Assembly (NCBI GenBank): GCA_026874595.1
Contig: CM049316.1
Span: 77,657,676-77,721,675 of the forward strand
From: Sipunculus nudus
Taxonomy: Eukaryota; Annelida; Sipuncula; Golfingiida; Sipunculidae
DNA: 64,000 nt
Direction of reading: 5' to 3'
The position numbers and the translations under genes are program-made. Under the pieces are notes generated by a model. That model saw only the letters and a list, made by a program, of their open reading frames with translations, had not been told where the DNA came from and searched no databases. Below, one piece after another: positions 51,438 to 63,491 of this stretch (the first letter of the stretch is position 1; every line of letters begins with the position of its first letter).

Positions 51438-52839
51438 GCCAGGCAGACATGATGCCTTGTAGACAAGGAGGACCTGGACGGCCGTTTAGGTTTTTTATAC
51501 ACTGACGTGAGCTGGTAATCGTGTCACACGTCGCCGTGATTATACGTCAGAGTGGCCCACGTTAAGACTGGCTGATTTGGTCTGAGAAGATAACGGGGCT
51601 TCTAGCCGTGAGGTGTATTATGTTACAAGTCTAGACGGCCAGCTTCTCTCTTTAACGGAGCTCAGAAACAGACAGCTCTAAAATACTGCTACAGCCAGGT
51701 ATAATCCCGAGGATATATAAAACGAGGATAATACGCCAAATGTTTTAACTAAAGCTTTTATTTATATAAATCATCAACATACATTTAGCAATTCCACAAT
51801 TAAGCGCTTTCGATTAATATACGACAGCGTTTATTGCACAGACAGTTTATCGTATATAAGTACAATTATTGTATATGAAAATACCAACAAACACTGACTG
51901 TTTAATTACTGAGGATCCCGGTTATATATCAATGATATATGGTAATTATTCTGATTTCATATTTTTATGTTCTATCTATAAATTTTTATTTTTATTCCAT
52001 AAGGAACACATATTTTGGTCATTTAAACGTTTAACCGTATAAACATATTTCTTGTTATAAAAAGACATATATATTACTACATACAGTCTTCAATAAAGAC
52101 TGTATTTTTATTTCTTGTACATTTATTTATTTCATATACAAAATGTAGTGTTATGGTCATAAAAAAGTTTCACCAATCCAACACATAATTTTTGTCAAAA
52201 AATTGCATATATATTATTATATTTCTTATGTTAATATTTTGTTAATATCATAAAATATTGAAAAATTTAAAGATATTTGAAATAATACATACTGAAGATA
52301 ACATAAATATAGGCATTCATGTTAAACCTATGATATAAATATAACTTGTTCTCACAGGAAATCTGATGTTCTGAACCTAAGTTCCAGAACAACGTATATG
52401 AGATGGAGAAAACCATTTTCCTGAAAATAAAACGGGGAGGAAGATGTCTGGGATTTTGTATGAGACGACGTAGCAGAGACGGAGTTAGTCCCCCGACATT
52501 TTACAAGGTATATAAATACCCCGACCATACCCTTACTCTATCTAATTCAAACATATTAATGGCCGCCAGTTGCCTCGTTTTGACCCCGTCATCACGGCCA
52601 TCACGTCTGACCGGAAGAGATACTTTTATAATCACTTAAACCGGCTACCAGTGCAGAAATAAAACCACTGTCCCGGTAATTTAATGCTACCTGAATCAGC
52701 ACAAAGACTTCCTCGCCCGGAAGTGAACGCACTTATGTTTGGTTATCTTTCTTAAAACTATATGGTTTAGCCATTGTTCTCTTTTTATAGGATGTTTTGG
52801 TCCTTTGCCTGTAGGTGGCACTGTCTGCTGATCGAGGAT

Positions 52840-53345
52840 GAGTGAACCTCACGATAAGATGATATCATATTACTGTTGTCTTAATATGATAAGATAGTGA
52901 GATGATATGTTTTTCCTGTTGGAGAAGACAGAGAAACGTCTTATAATAGGAATATATGTTTTTTTTTGTTGAATGATGAAGTGTTCAATCTTATGATAAG
53001 ATGATTTGTTATCCAGGTTGAATGTTGAATTGCAAAGCCTTATAATACGTATGACATATGATATCTTATTTATGCTGAGTGATTAAATAAAAATTTTGTG
53101 AAAATATTTTATCTCATGATATAAAGACATCTAATTACTTTTGAATGCTGAAGAGTAAAATCTTTTGTACAAGCTTGTAAGAAAAAATGTTATCCTAACA
53201 AAGATGGTGATACATTATGTTAAAGAAGATATTTTCCTTTTGATTGTGCAAGAGTAAAATATTATCTTACGATGTTTTGTTATTCTGTATTCTATAGAAC
53301 GAAAGTACAGGGTTTAGGCAAGATGATATGGTATAACTTGAGAAG
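52840..53345. repeat. Degenerate tandem array, unit about 50-65 bp
   Basis: Repeating pattern TTGAATG-TGAAG, a short AT stretch, then CTTATGATAAGATGATATGT. Starts judged by eye: about 52968, 53017, 53074, 53141 and 53240, with a less regular part before 52968. The ATGATAAGATGAT core recurs most clearly at 52850, 52890 and 52990. No family recognised. Confidence 0.5.
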
Positions 53346-54336
53346 AAGGAAAAGAAGCGCCTAATAGTAATAAGTTATTGTAGGAGGGGGCGGTTTAAAA
53401 GGGTTCCACCTCGTATATGTTTTTCTATGGGGGCAGTATATTTCCTGGCCATGAAAGCGGAGATGGACAAATTGGACAGGACTGAATTTATGCACAGTTT
53501 GATCAATAACGACGGTAACTCGCGAACGTCCACATATACACAGCCTGAACAAGGTAAGGACCATTCTTGTCCCCTGCCACAGTTATTCCTGTTGATTCCC
53601 CTCACCCACTAAAACACGTCTGCAATCTGTAGGTGTAACTAATAAAATCTTTCCACATTTTGCAAATATGGAAAATAAGTCACCATTATTAGTGTAACAG
53701 TGTTAATTTTAGTTATCAGTGTGGTGCGTCTAATATTTCTCGGATAAACAGTTGGTTAAGTTTCGTGACTTTATCTGTATTACTAGGATCCAGCATGTAA
53801 CACCACCTATTCTTGTCTGATATAGCTGCCGCTGGTCCTGAAGGCTACCACAGAATACTGTTTTTGACATTTTTATCAAGTTTCTCAATAAAAACACTTT
53901 GCAACTAATATTTTAAGTTCATAGAATGGCATATGTTAGAGTTATCCATCAAAATGCTAGGCCAATCATGACGCAGGGGTCGACATCGAGCTTAAAACAC
54001 ACCGACCGTGAAATACATATTTTAGCTCAGTACAAGTATAGGGATCAGTTGTCATACCCGGAGACAATAGAAATTAAATGACTCGAGATGTCAGATTTAA
54101 CCCCAAGGGTCGTAGGAACAGATAAATCTGCTTTTTATTAAGTGCTCTAGAAATGTTCTGTGTGTCTGTATTCTAAGAACAAGTCATATCTCATTCAACA
54201 TTTCCGTACGTTATATAACGTTTCTCTGTACCAGATATGCTTAGCTTGTACGTGAAGACAAGTCCGTTGTCTATTGGGGACACGCCAACATCCAGGGCGC
54301 TGTTCATCTTGCGGGGAATCTATGGTTTGTAGGCCG

Positions 54337-54377
54337 GGTTCAATATATTCCAATTGGGGTTCAATATATTCCAATTC
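54337..54377. repeat. 21-bp tandem duplication
   Basis: GGTTCAATATATTCCAATTG twice in succession, second copy starting at 54358. Confidence 0.85.
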
Positions 54378-56210
54378 ATTTCTTTTTTGACAGGCCTGTC
54401 GTTAGCCCGAGGTAGTAAGTCACAATTTGTGTCACACTACCGTTAAAACATGCATAGCAAACCTGCCCGGCTTGGTCTCGGATATCTTACTACATTTGAA
54501 GAACAGGAGGTGTAAATCATTCCAGAAATTACAAAAGCTCCCCCATTTTGATCTGAATAAATTGCTTACGACGGCATAAGTATTATTGAAACTCCATTAT
54601 TGAGTTGTATCTTCTTTTCTATTGGTTCACAAATTGTCTAGAATGAATTTCTTATGTTTTGCTGTTAGACGTTGGGCGATTTTTGGTAATTTGCCACCTA
54701 CAGACAAGATTTATTGCCGCGTAAGAAAAGATATCGGGCGTTCTCACGAACACTGGTTGATTTAATAAGGCATACTGGTAATAGCTGCGGACTTTGTAGA
54801 AATGCATCATGCAATCAACTGTCATTTCTATACAGATACAAAAAATAATGAAAACATTACCTCTTGGAATTTCTAATTCTTTTTACTTTACTTGTTACAG
54901 ATGTCAGTAAAAAACAAAATGGACTCATGTTTGGTTTGTGTTTTACTTAAAAGCATTCGTGCTTTCAAAATGAACGGCTGCAAAACAATGGCCATAGCAA
55001 GGTGTATCATTCGAAGAGCTCTCATGAATCTTTTTCATGATGCGAATCATCAGGTAAAGGTGCTGCTTGAGGTTGAATAATAACCCTTGTTTTTATACCT
55101 TTAACTTTCCTTTAGTAGCAAATTTCATATATTTGTATTCTGTCATATTTACACTTAATGTATTCCATTGTTTCAAATCAATTAAACTTAAGTTGGTTGT
55201 GAAATACGTTATAATACCAGTAATGATAATGACATAATTGAACTGCTGTATTACTATTTGGAATAAGAATATTATTCATTGTTTACATTTAACCTACTTT
55301 TACATATCATATATTAAGTATAATTACAAAGAGTAAACGTTTTCCAATTTACACACGAAACAAAAATGATCGAATAAACTGTCAAATTATATCTTTGTGA
55401 ATATGATGGTAATATGGATGTGTCATTATAGTGTATATTTAATAAGTATGATGTGAATAAAATGAGGCATGTATAATCCGTGATACCGGAAGGACAAATA
55501 GATTTGTCAGTTGGTGAATATTTTATTGATTAGCTCGTAGTGGACATTGTCACTGGGGACTAAGACGAATCAAACTTGGTCCTCGAGCGCTTTGGACAAT
55601 TCCCAAATTCCGACCAGTGCATACGTATGGTAATTAGATCAGTCAGGTTTGTAAGACTAATGTGAAAATTTGTATCGACAACATGTTGGTCAGGTCGTTC
55701 CAATCACGCACATTAAGACAGAGCGGGCTCGGAAATTTGAGCTGTCATTGGCATTGTCCATTTTGATAAAGGTCGGACCTGTCCCTATCGTCCCAAATGA
55801 ACTGTTTTTGATATAATAGGTACCAATGCTGTGATTTTTATAACCTGGAAGACACTGAGAAATATTGTAACTACAGAATATAACAAAGGAATATGTGATA
55901 AAATGCATGGAGGGCTTAATCAAATCTGGACCTGACCCCCCTTTTGTTCAAACTGAATATTTATATCATGAATGATGGCAAAGATAATCGAACGAATCAC
56001 CTTTTTATTACAAAATATTAATTCATTTTTATTTTAACCGTTTTTTTATAAAAAAAATGATGCTAGCTAGCCTTCAACGTTAAACAATACAGTTAAACAA
56101 ACAGAGCAGTTTTTATGGCGTCTTATTTTTCATAGAATATATAACACTGTATATCATAGGAAGGCTTGCCCCAGACCAACCGTTAGAACAGCAGACAGGC
56201 GTGTACACGG

Positions 56211-56250
56211 ATGACGGTCGGTGACGGTCGATGACTGTCGGTGACTGTCG
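56211..56250. repeat. 10-bp tandem repeat, four units
   Basis: ATGACGGTCG, GTGACGGTCG, ATGACTGTCG, GTGACTGTCG: alternation of A/G at position 1 and G/T at position 6 implies stepwise doubling. It lies about 110 bp inside the intron from the candidate start exon. Confidence 0.85.
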
Positions 56251-56362
56251 GTTAATGTGTTTATGACGTTAATCTATAAAAGAGAACCGTGACAGATCTT
56301 TAATCATCCACCTGGTACGTGGACGGTCTACGTTAGCTCCCTAAAGACACCGAAACCTTTAC

Positions 56363-56435
56363 CAGACTCAACTGGTTCCCGAGACGCCGGAATCAGCCAC
56401 AGAGAGATCCTTCTGATGTATCCGTTGGGAGCCAT
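56363..56435 (-). CDS. Candidate first coding exon of NETO-like gene (start codon exon)
   Basis: Seen: on the minus strand an ATG at 56435 in good context (A at -3, G at +4) opens 24 codons beginning MAPNGYIRRISLWLIP and ending in one extra G before a GTAAAG donor (56362-56357). The split codon G/GT joins in frame to the signal-peptide exon at 34772-34819, which has no ATG of its own and needs an upstream coding exon. The arginine-containing N-terminal stretch fits the positively charged region before a signal-peptide core, although about 25 residues is long for one. Around it the DNA is less AT-rich than the introns. A six-codon upstream ORF (56540-56557, minus) would lie in the 5' UTR if transcription starts further right. 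Inferred only: the intron to the next exon would be about 21.5 kb, and another start exon or an alternative promoter could exist. Confidence 0.42.
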
Positions 56436-58179
56436 TTTGAGACTGACGTGTACAGGATACTGGGGCACTTAAAGCAGATACTATTAGATACTATTGAAGT
56501 TCTTTCAGCGAAACAAGGGATACGGCAGTCATAAGAGTATCAGCAAAATGGTGCCATTACGGACTCCGTCTGCGGTGAAGCTAATCTACGACGATGTCCC
56601 GCTGAAAGCATCATCTTAACGTGACGTATGGACATTTGTGGCACAGGTGCAACGGAGATATAAGCACAACACTTGAATTTATACAAAGGACATGATCTTT
56701 GGTGTAACATGTATGTTGGGTATCCACCATATGTCTCTTAGTCCATATAGCTTTACTAAGTTGGAGGTGGGTACCAAACCGTAAAACCGTATAAATTAAT
56801 AGACGTACAATTAATAGGCTTTGATTTCCCTATTTGTTGTTTATGTATATCCTTTCTTCATATATAAGTCTGTTACGAAATATCAATAATCCTATTTATA
56901 AAATGTGAATTAGTGCTCTAGTGCTTTCTCGTTTTGGCTTAATATAAATGAGAAGCCAGAGTTACAGATATTATGTAATTTTGTTACGATGATAGCTATA
57001 CTCTGTTACACCAAACCGTGTCCACCTGTTCTTCCGTGATATTTTTTAATTACATATTTTTCAATAATTTCAAAGCGCTGCAAATGGAAGACTGCAAAAG
57101 CGACCACCTTATTTGTCAATCAAGAATTTTAAAATAAGTTTCCAGTTTATGTTGTACAAGTATTTGGGACTCTTCCAAAGATCTTACAGATCAAATGTCC
57201 CTACAATATGTCTCAGCTGTCAACTGAGGCTGTTTATGCATTTGACCAGTGACCATGACCGCTATAAGTTGGACTGATATGTTGGAAAATGTAGACTGAT
57301 TTCTCTTCATTTAAAATAATTTTGCTTCTTAAATATTAAAAGGTACGTGTTTTCCCCATGTTGAAAATAGGTCCATTAATCTTCAATTATATGTTATCAT
57401 GTCTTGCCTCCAATATTAAGAATACAATTTTCCGAACATAATATGTAGACGTATGCGGATGGTACGGACTTTAACTTATAAATAAAATAAATTAATAAAC
57501 AATTTTATAATAAAAAAAAACTTTTTATTAATGTAAAAAAATTGCTGATTTTTTCAAGAAAGTGATGTCAATGGTAATGTCAATGTTTGTTTTAAATGTA
57601 AAAATTGCTCGGCTTTGTGATAATGCAAACACCGGAAGTAGACAGCAGGTGCGGAGTTACTACCGGACATTGAGTGCGGAGGTTGCACGCGAGTCCCGAC
57701 CTGCCCCCGGGTATATATTGGCTGCTGCCGATTTCTGTTCCTGTGGCGCTTGTTCTGTAAACCTCGAACTACAAGCAGGTGTCCATCGACATTTTATAAT
57801 TTCAAAGGGCATTCACTTTATCTTATCCTGGCTACAAACACACGTAAAATACCCAATGCTGATTTCAAGTAGGACGTATTTCAACCCAAAGAAGAATTTT
57901 TGTTCATAAACAATAATTTATAGAATATTTTAGTTGTTATTACATAGTTTAAAATCCTTTTTAGCATAAATAGTTATTAGTAATTTTATTCCGTATCAAA
58001 TTACCTTTAATTAATGTTTTACGACATTGAGCAGGTTAACGTCAATAACACTTCACGTAAACAGAACCAATAAATACCTCCGTCAATATTATGAAAACTA
58101 GGGGAAAAAAGAAGCTTAAGAAACGGGCCAAAGTGCAGGTTTTTACTTCTTCTCAAGTGCATAGTATTTGAAAATTCTG

Positions 58180-58192
58180 GTTGCCTAGCAAC
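58180..58192. promoter_or_regulatory. Canonical RFX X-box
   Basis: GTTGCCTAGCAAC, within the longer palindrome GGTTGCCTAGCAACC (58179-58193). This matches the classical X-box exactly and lies about 1.75 kb upstream of the candidate start codon. Confidence 0.45.
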
Positions 58193-59451
58193 CCCTTTAG
58201 AGTATGGCTAAAGTGAGGCGTTAGACACTTGGCTGTATTGTTTTAACCTCCTTTCCGGGTCTCGTAGTAAAGCAGCTCTTAAATTTCCAATAGTTTTTAA
58301 ATAGCATATCCTTTTGCTGTTGTGTGTTATAATAAAAAAAGTAAATTCAAGAAGAGTGCTGTACATTTGAATGAATTACGTGTTATTTTTTTGGAGCAAC
58401 TTACGGTGTTTGAGACTGACACCACTGACCAAAATGTTGATAAAATGTAAAAGATCCCCAGCGCCTCTGTCTAATGTAATAACTTCCAACTCGGAGAAAG
58501 TCGCACAATTACAATTAATATTCGATTAATTGCCTGTAACGTCGACTCTTGTTCAAATGAAACTCGTACACCAGTGTGATGTTAGATTTAATGCTGACAA
58601 GGCAACCATTAGTAAATTGGAATAGCTTAAGTGGCTCCTAGAATGGGGATATAATCACATGGTTTTGCGGGGGTGTCGGTCACGTGGTCATGTCAACAGT
58701 TCGCTGCCTATATACTTTCCGTTTCTTCTTGTTTTTTCCTTCTCTCTTCTTTCATAAAAAGCAAATAAAAAATAACCAGACAGCTCCAACAATAGTAAGG
58801 TGTTGTACTGTAATTACTTAAGTTACCCTTGATAGGCCGTGTACCATACGTGTACTAGTCGCCACTTCACTCGGCTGATATCCGGTGAGGTGTTGCAATA
58901 TTCTTACAACGTTATTAATATTTCATTGCCCAAAGCTAATATGTCAAGAAAGACGACTTAGGCCAGATTAATAGGAAAAAATAAAACAAATATTCGTTAC
59001 ACAATTGGTTCATCATCATTTATTTTAAAGGTGAAATGACACATAAAATATTTGCGATGATTTTGGAGATATTGGGTGAATCGTAAAACAATTCCTGTTA
59101 CTCTCAGGTAAAATATCAGGCCTGCATTTGTAGCTCTGTGCATGAAAAAAGTTAACAGTTTTAGTTGAGTGAAACCTAGAATAGAATATTGACTTCATTC
59201 AAAGACATACAAATATACAGGGTTATCAATGTTTTATCAACTGGTCAGTCAAAATAGATGACTACGGCTACTACTCATTGTAAAATCAAATCCAGTCTGT
59301 GAATAAGAAACACTGAACGGATAATCTCGTACATGTTTCTAAATTTTTAGATAAAAATCCTCAGTACAGAATAATGTAAGACGTATTATCGTTCAACCAC
59401 AATGTTAGTTTGTGAGATATTGTGAGATATTGTCCAAATATTACAGCTATC

Positions 59452-59474
59452 ATAGCTGTTATCATAACAGCTGT
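59452..59474. repeat. Short near-perfect hairpin
   Basis: ATAGCTGTTAT and ATAACAGCTGT (10 of 11 pairs) with a one-base spacer; further TACAGCTAT copies lie at both sides (59442, 59505). Confidence 0.55.
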
Positions 59475-60389
59475 ATCATATAAGGTTTAATTCCTGTTAT
59501 AGTTACAGCTATGATCTCTGTTTCCACAGAACAAGGATATTTTGAGACATTATTTGAGTAGCATGGCTGATAACGTGTTTGTTGATCCCACGCTGGTACC
59601 CTGTCGTCTGTCTCTCAATGTTGTTGCCTACATATCTACATATACAGATACACGAGAACCAGTTTATTGATGACAGCTCCTCAAACGCTGACCACTGCTT
59701 GTATGGTATATTTATATATCAGAAGTGAACCGAGCTTCTCCGATCAACACCGACTTTGTTATTTGGTCACTTCCCTAAACCCGATGTCTGCAAATTCACA
59801 TCGGTACCTACAAACTGTTCCCGTGTTTATACAGTCTCAAAAATACGGCCACCGTATATCCTCAGCATCACCTGTGTTTCGTGAACCCCAAGGTAGTAAT
59901 AGAGTGGGTGGTCCTGCTATCTTTGCTATTATGTCAAAAATCTTTATTTAATTGTTAAAGACCATACTTTTTTCACTTTGTAACAAATTGTTCCTTTAGC
60001 GTAGCATACGTTCGCCAGTATAACCCGTATTGCTACGCTGTAAATATAAACATCAGTTATCTGTTTATTTTGATAACTTTCCAGACGAACGTACGGACAG
60101 ACGAGAGAAAATAAACACACGAGCACCTTAACTGATTGCTAGTCTGTTCTTGTGACACCAACAACACAGTGATGTATGACTTTCATGTCTCCAGATCCCC
60201 CGTCATAACAATTCATTGTGTAGAATAAATAAAAAGACAAACAAATAAACAGCCACAAACCGAAAATACGCAGACATACAGATTAACAAACAGATGGCCC
60301 TTCTTCTGTTTTAGTCTATCTCATCACACGTGATCCGTTTATGCTTGATTTCCTTAGAGACAATGTTGCGGAAAACATTGCTTAAAGAC

Positions 60390-60690
60390 ATCTATTTACC
60401 TATCTTTTTGACAGAATTTATTTTGTTTCACTTATAATCTGCATACATATTAATGAACTACAGGAAATTCCTGTTGGAAAAACATTCTTATAACGCCACC
60501 TTGGTTGAAGTATAAACTTGTTAGTAAACACAGCAGTTTTGACAAATTGGAAAATCTGTGTAACCTTGAGTGGTTGGTTCCATATATGCGGAAATTGATA
60601 TGTCATTAGTTGTAAAATGACCTTTGCAAAACTCTGGTTCATCCGAGTTGTCGCCAGATGACCGTGTTGAATGCGTATGGATTATATTGA
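60390..60690 (+). repeat. Dispersed repeat, about 300 bp, copy 2 (partner at 43830-44150)
   Basis: GTAAACACAGCA, TTTTGACAAA, TGTAACCTTGAGTGGTTGG, CATATATGCGGAAATTGATA and CGCCAGATGACCGTGTTGAA correspond in order to the copy at 43830. Confidence 0.65.
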
Positions 60691-63423
60691 CGTAGATATA
60701 ACCAAAAGAACCGGTATGCCTATTTATTCCGACTTAGTTTTATAGAAGGTGCAGGGAATTATCCTGTGTTTATAGACGTCTGATATCGAAATAGGCCCCT
60801 TTAATTTGGCAGTTAAACATCTCCGCTTTTATAACTTATAGTCACGTTACATCTTGATGACATTTAAACGTAAATCCCGGGTCTTATCATGAATGCAGAG
60901 AGAAATCCATATTTTCTAATAATTATCACATAAAATTACATACACTGTACTTATCAATTTTTTCTCTGGTATAAGGTAACACTGTTGTGGAAATTAAATC
61001 CACGTGAGATTAAACTGTGAACCCTCTGTCATGTAAGACACATTACATTTAAAACAGCTTCTTACTGCAATTTATAGAAACAGGCAGTCACAGGACAAAG
61101 GAGCAATATCAGAAATTTAGATCAGAAGTTAGCTCAAAACCAAGTCATCACAGTCTGCCCCGGACACGTTACAAGCAAACCATATCACAGAGAAAGTGGC
61201 TCCAACAGGGACGCTACAGAAAGCTTCTTACCATAAAACAAGATTACTTCCCCATTATGTTGGCAAAGATGCAAATATCTCATCGTCATTACATTGGCCT
61301 TTAATTCTGATACATGCAGCCTAATTAAATCGATTATTTTTTTGTTGATAACCATATTTCTCTCGGCAAGACCTTTCTGATGTTAGACTGATACCGCTGT
61401 TACTGGACAGGCCGGGCAGGCACTGCCGACCTGCCGCTTCTACTAAACAAAGATGTTGACGTCACGTCAAACATGAAATCAATTGAATACAATAATGAAT
61501 CAACGAAACTGAGATTGACAAAATTATACCTGATATAATGAAAATGGTAAAATATAATTGCTTCATTCAAATTGTGTCAAAATTCTCTAATTAAATGGAA
61601 GCCATCCGCGTGAACGATTACAAGAAAACTGCAGTCTTGAGTCCTGAATTTAAATGTCTTCTACAAAGTAATATTTGGCCATTCACTATTTCGTAGTTCA
61701 TAATATTGTCGTCTGATTAGATCAGATGATTTGAGTCCTGACCTCATTGGAAACACTGATGACTTAACAACAATGGCATCTACATTAAACCTTTTTTCCC
61801 TTCTAATCGAGCCACGATCCAAATTGCGCGCTTGTGCAATTTAGCAAGGTTATGTTTCTTTAAAATGAACAATCTAAATTACTCATCAAGTAATTTTCTC
61901 GAAGGATATGTCGTATTATTTTTTTTATTTTAGAAGAATTAACTTTAGTCTTTATATCTGTGGGACTCCAATTCATATTTCACCTGGCAATATCATGGTA
62001 CAGACCCATAAATATCAGGTTATTGTATCCGTCGCAGATCTGTTTGGTATAACGTGACAAGCACGTGCCTTATGTTTATTTGTATTCTATGTAGTCTTGT
62101 AATGTTCGCTTATGTCGCTAGTGGAATATCACGGTTTCAGACGTCTAGACTAAGATGTACGGATAAAGCTAACTGCCAGCTATGGTCAATGTGTACATGT
62201 ATACATCTAAACCAGGTAATTCATTTTTGGAAATCACGGTAAAATATTAATGATAATGATTATTATCCTAATTAAACAGAAGATTAGGATCAATTTTTCC
62301 AGATATCAAAAAATGATATACAAGAAACCGGAAACTCTAATTTACCACGGATTAAATTACTGATCAGAAACTAACTTGTTCTATTTTGCAAGGAACAATT
62401 CACATTAAGATTAACCAACTTTTGGTTGCGCAAAAACACCACGCAAAGTCTTAATATTTGTTGGGTGATGATATTGATTATAATTACACCGTGACAATAG
62501 TCTTATTTCTTCCAGATATCATTCTGATATACAAAAAAAATTCATAGTGAACCGACATACAGTAACCAAAAAATGGAAAGGTCTTAATATTTGTTGGGTT
62601 ATAGACCAGTTACTTCTTTAGTATAGCATGTGTTATGCTGTAACCTTTCCAAATGCCATTTTTATGCTACAGGGCGGCCCCCTCATAATCCCGCGTTTTA
62701 CCACTAAAGAGAAATGTCAACTTTAAAATACTATGATATTTTGTCAATTTTAAATTTTGTATTTTGGTAAATAGCAAACCTAGAAGAAACATTGCTTTGT
62801 GATCACGTGATCAATGAACAACAAGAAAAGACAATCAGAATGAACTCCATGCCCCGGGTCACGTAAACAAATTTCCATATTTGGACCATCCTGCTTAGTA
62901 AATTACTGTCATATGACACGTTATATTTGGATTATACATTCTTGATATTAAACAATTCAAACATAGCCCATTTGAAGAGGAAATCCCGGTGTGACGGCGT
63001 CTGAAGCAAGCCCCCATACATTTATACTGAAACAAAGATGACCTTGAAATCATAACCGATTCCGTTGCCTTGACTTGACGACGTGCTCATACATCATGGC
63101 CGCCATGGACGATGTTGGACTGAGAAAACACCTTAAAAAGTGTCATCTTAAAAAGTGCTCGAGTGCTCTGTCATCATCGGTTATTGTTTGACTTGGGAAC
63201 CGCTACAACACTAGATGCGTGATTTCTCTTCAATATTGCCAGGATTATACAAGCCCAGGGGATACCTTCCTTGGATACAAATGGAACATTTATAGAATAT
63301 ATATTGTGTATGTGTGATACATATATGATATCTAATCGAAAGAGGGTATTGTAATTTCAATCATTTTTTAGGTGTTTCAACAGCTTGTTTTTGAACCCTT
63401 ATACGAAAATTCCTGATTTATAC

Positions 63424-63486
<63 letters not shown>
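63424..63486. repeat. Compound (TA)n(GA)22 microsatellite
   Basis: A TA run passes directly into 22 GA units at 63443, the same design as 24349-24408. Confidence 0.95.

Positions 63487-63491
<5 letters not shown>

Larger units (their letters stand above)
34820..56362 (-). other. Intron between candidate start exon and signal exon (about 21.5 kb, if the start exon is right)
   Basis: Contents listed separately: a dispersed-repeat tail, a 46-bp triplication, pyrimidine/purine tracts, a SINE-like element with a C28 run, a degenerate tandem array and an X-box. A plus-strand splice-bordered frame at 54901-55052 is discussed under findings. Stretches 35000-41000, 48000-51300 and 51700-52800 show only AT-rich sequence with chance frames. 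Confidence 0.45.

Noticed and set aside
54409-54443. GAGGTAGTAAG hairpin resembling a let-7 seed
   Set aside because: Only the first bases resemble let-7; the stem has a 4x4 internal loop and is far too short for a microRNA precursor.
56548-56619. 23-codon plus-strand ORF near the candidate start exon
   Set aside because: Good start context but very short, no recognisable product; lies in the presumed 5' region of the opposite-strand gene.
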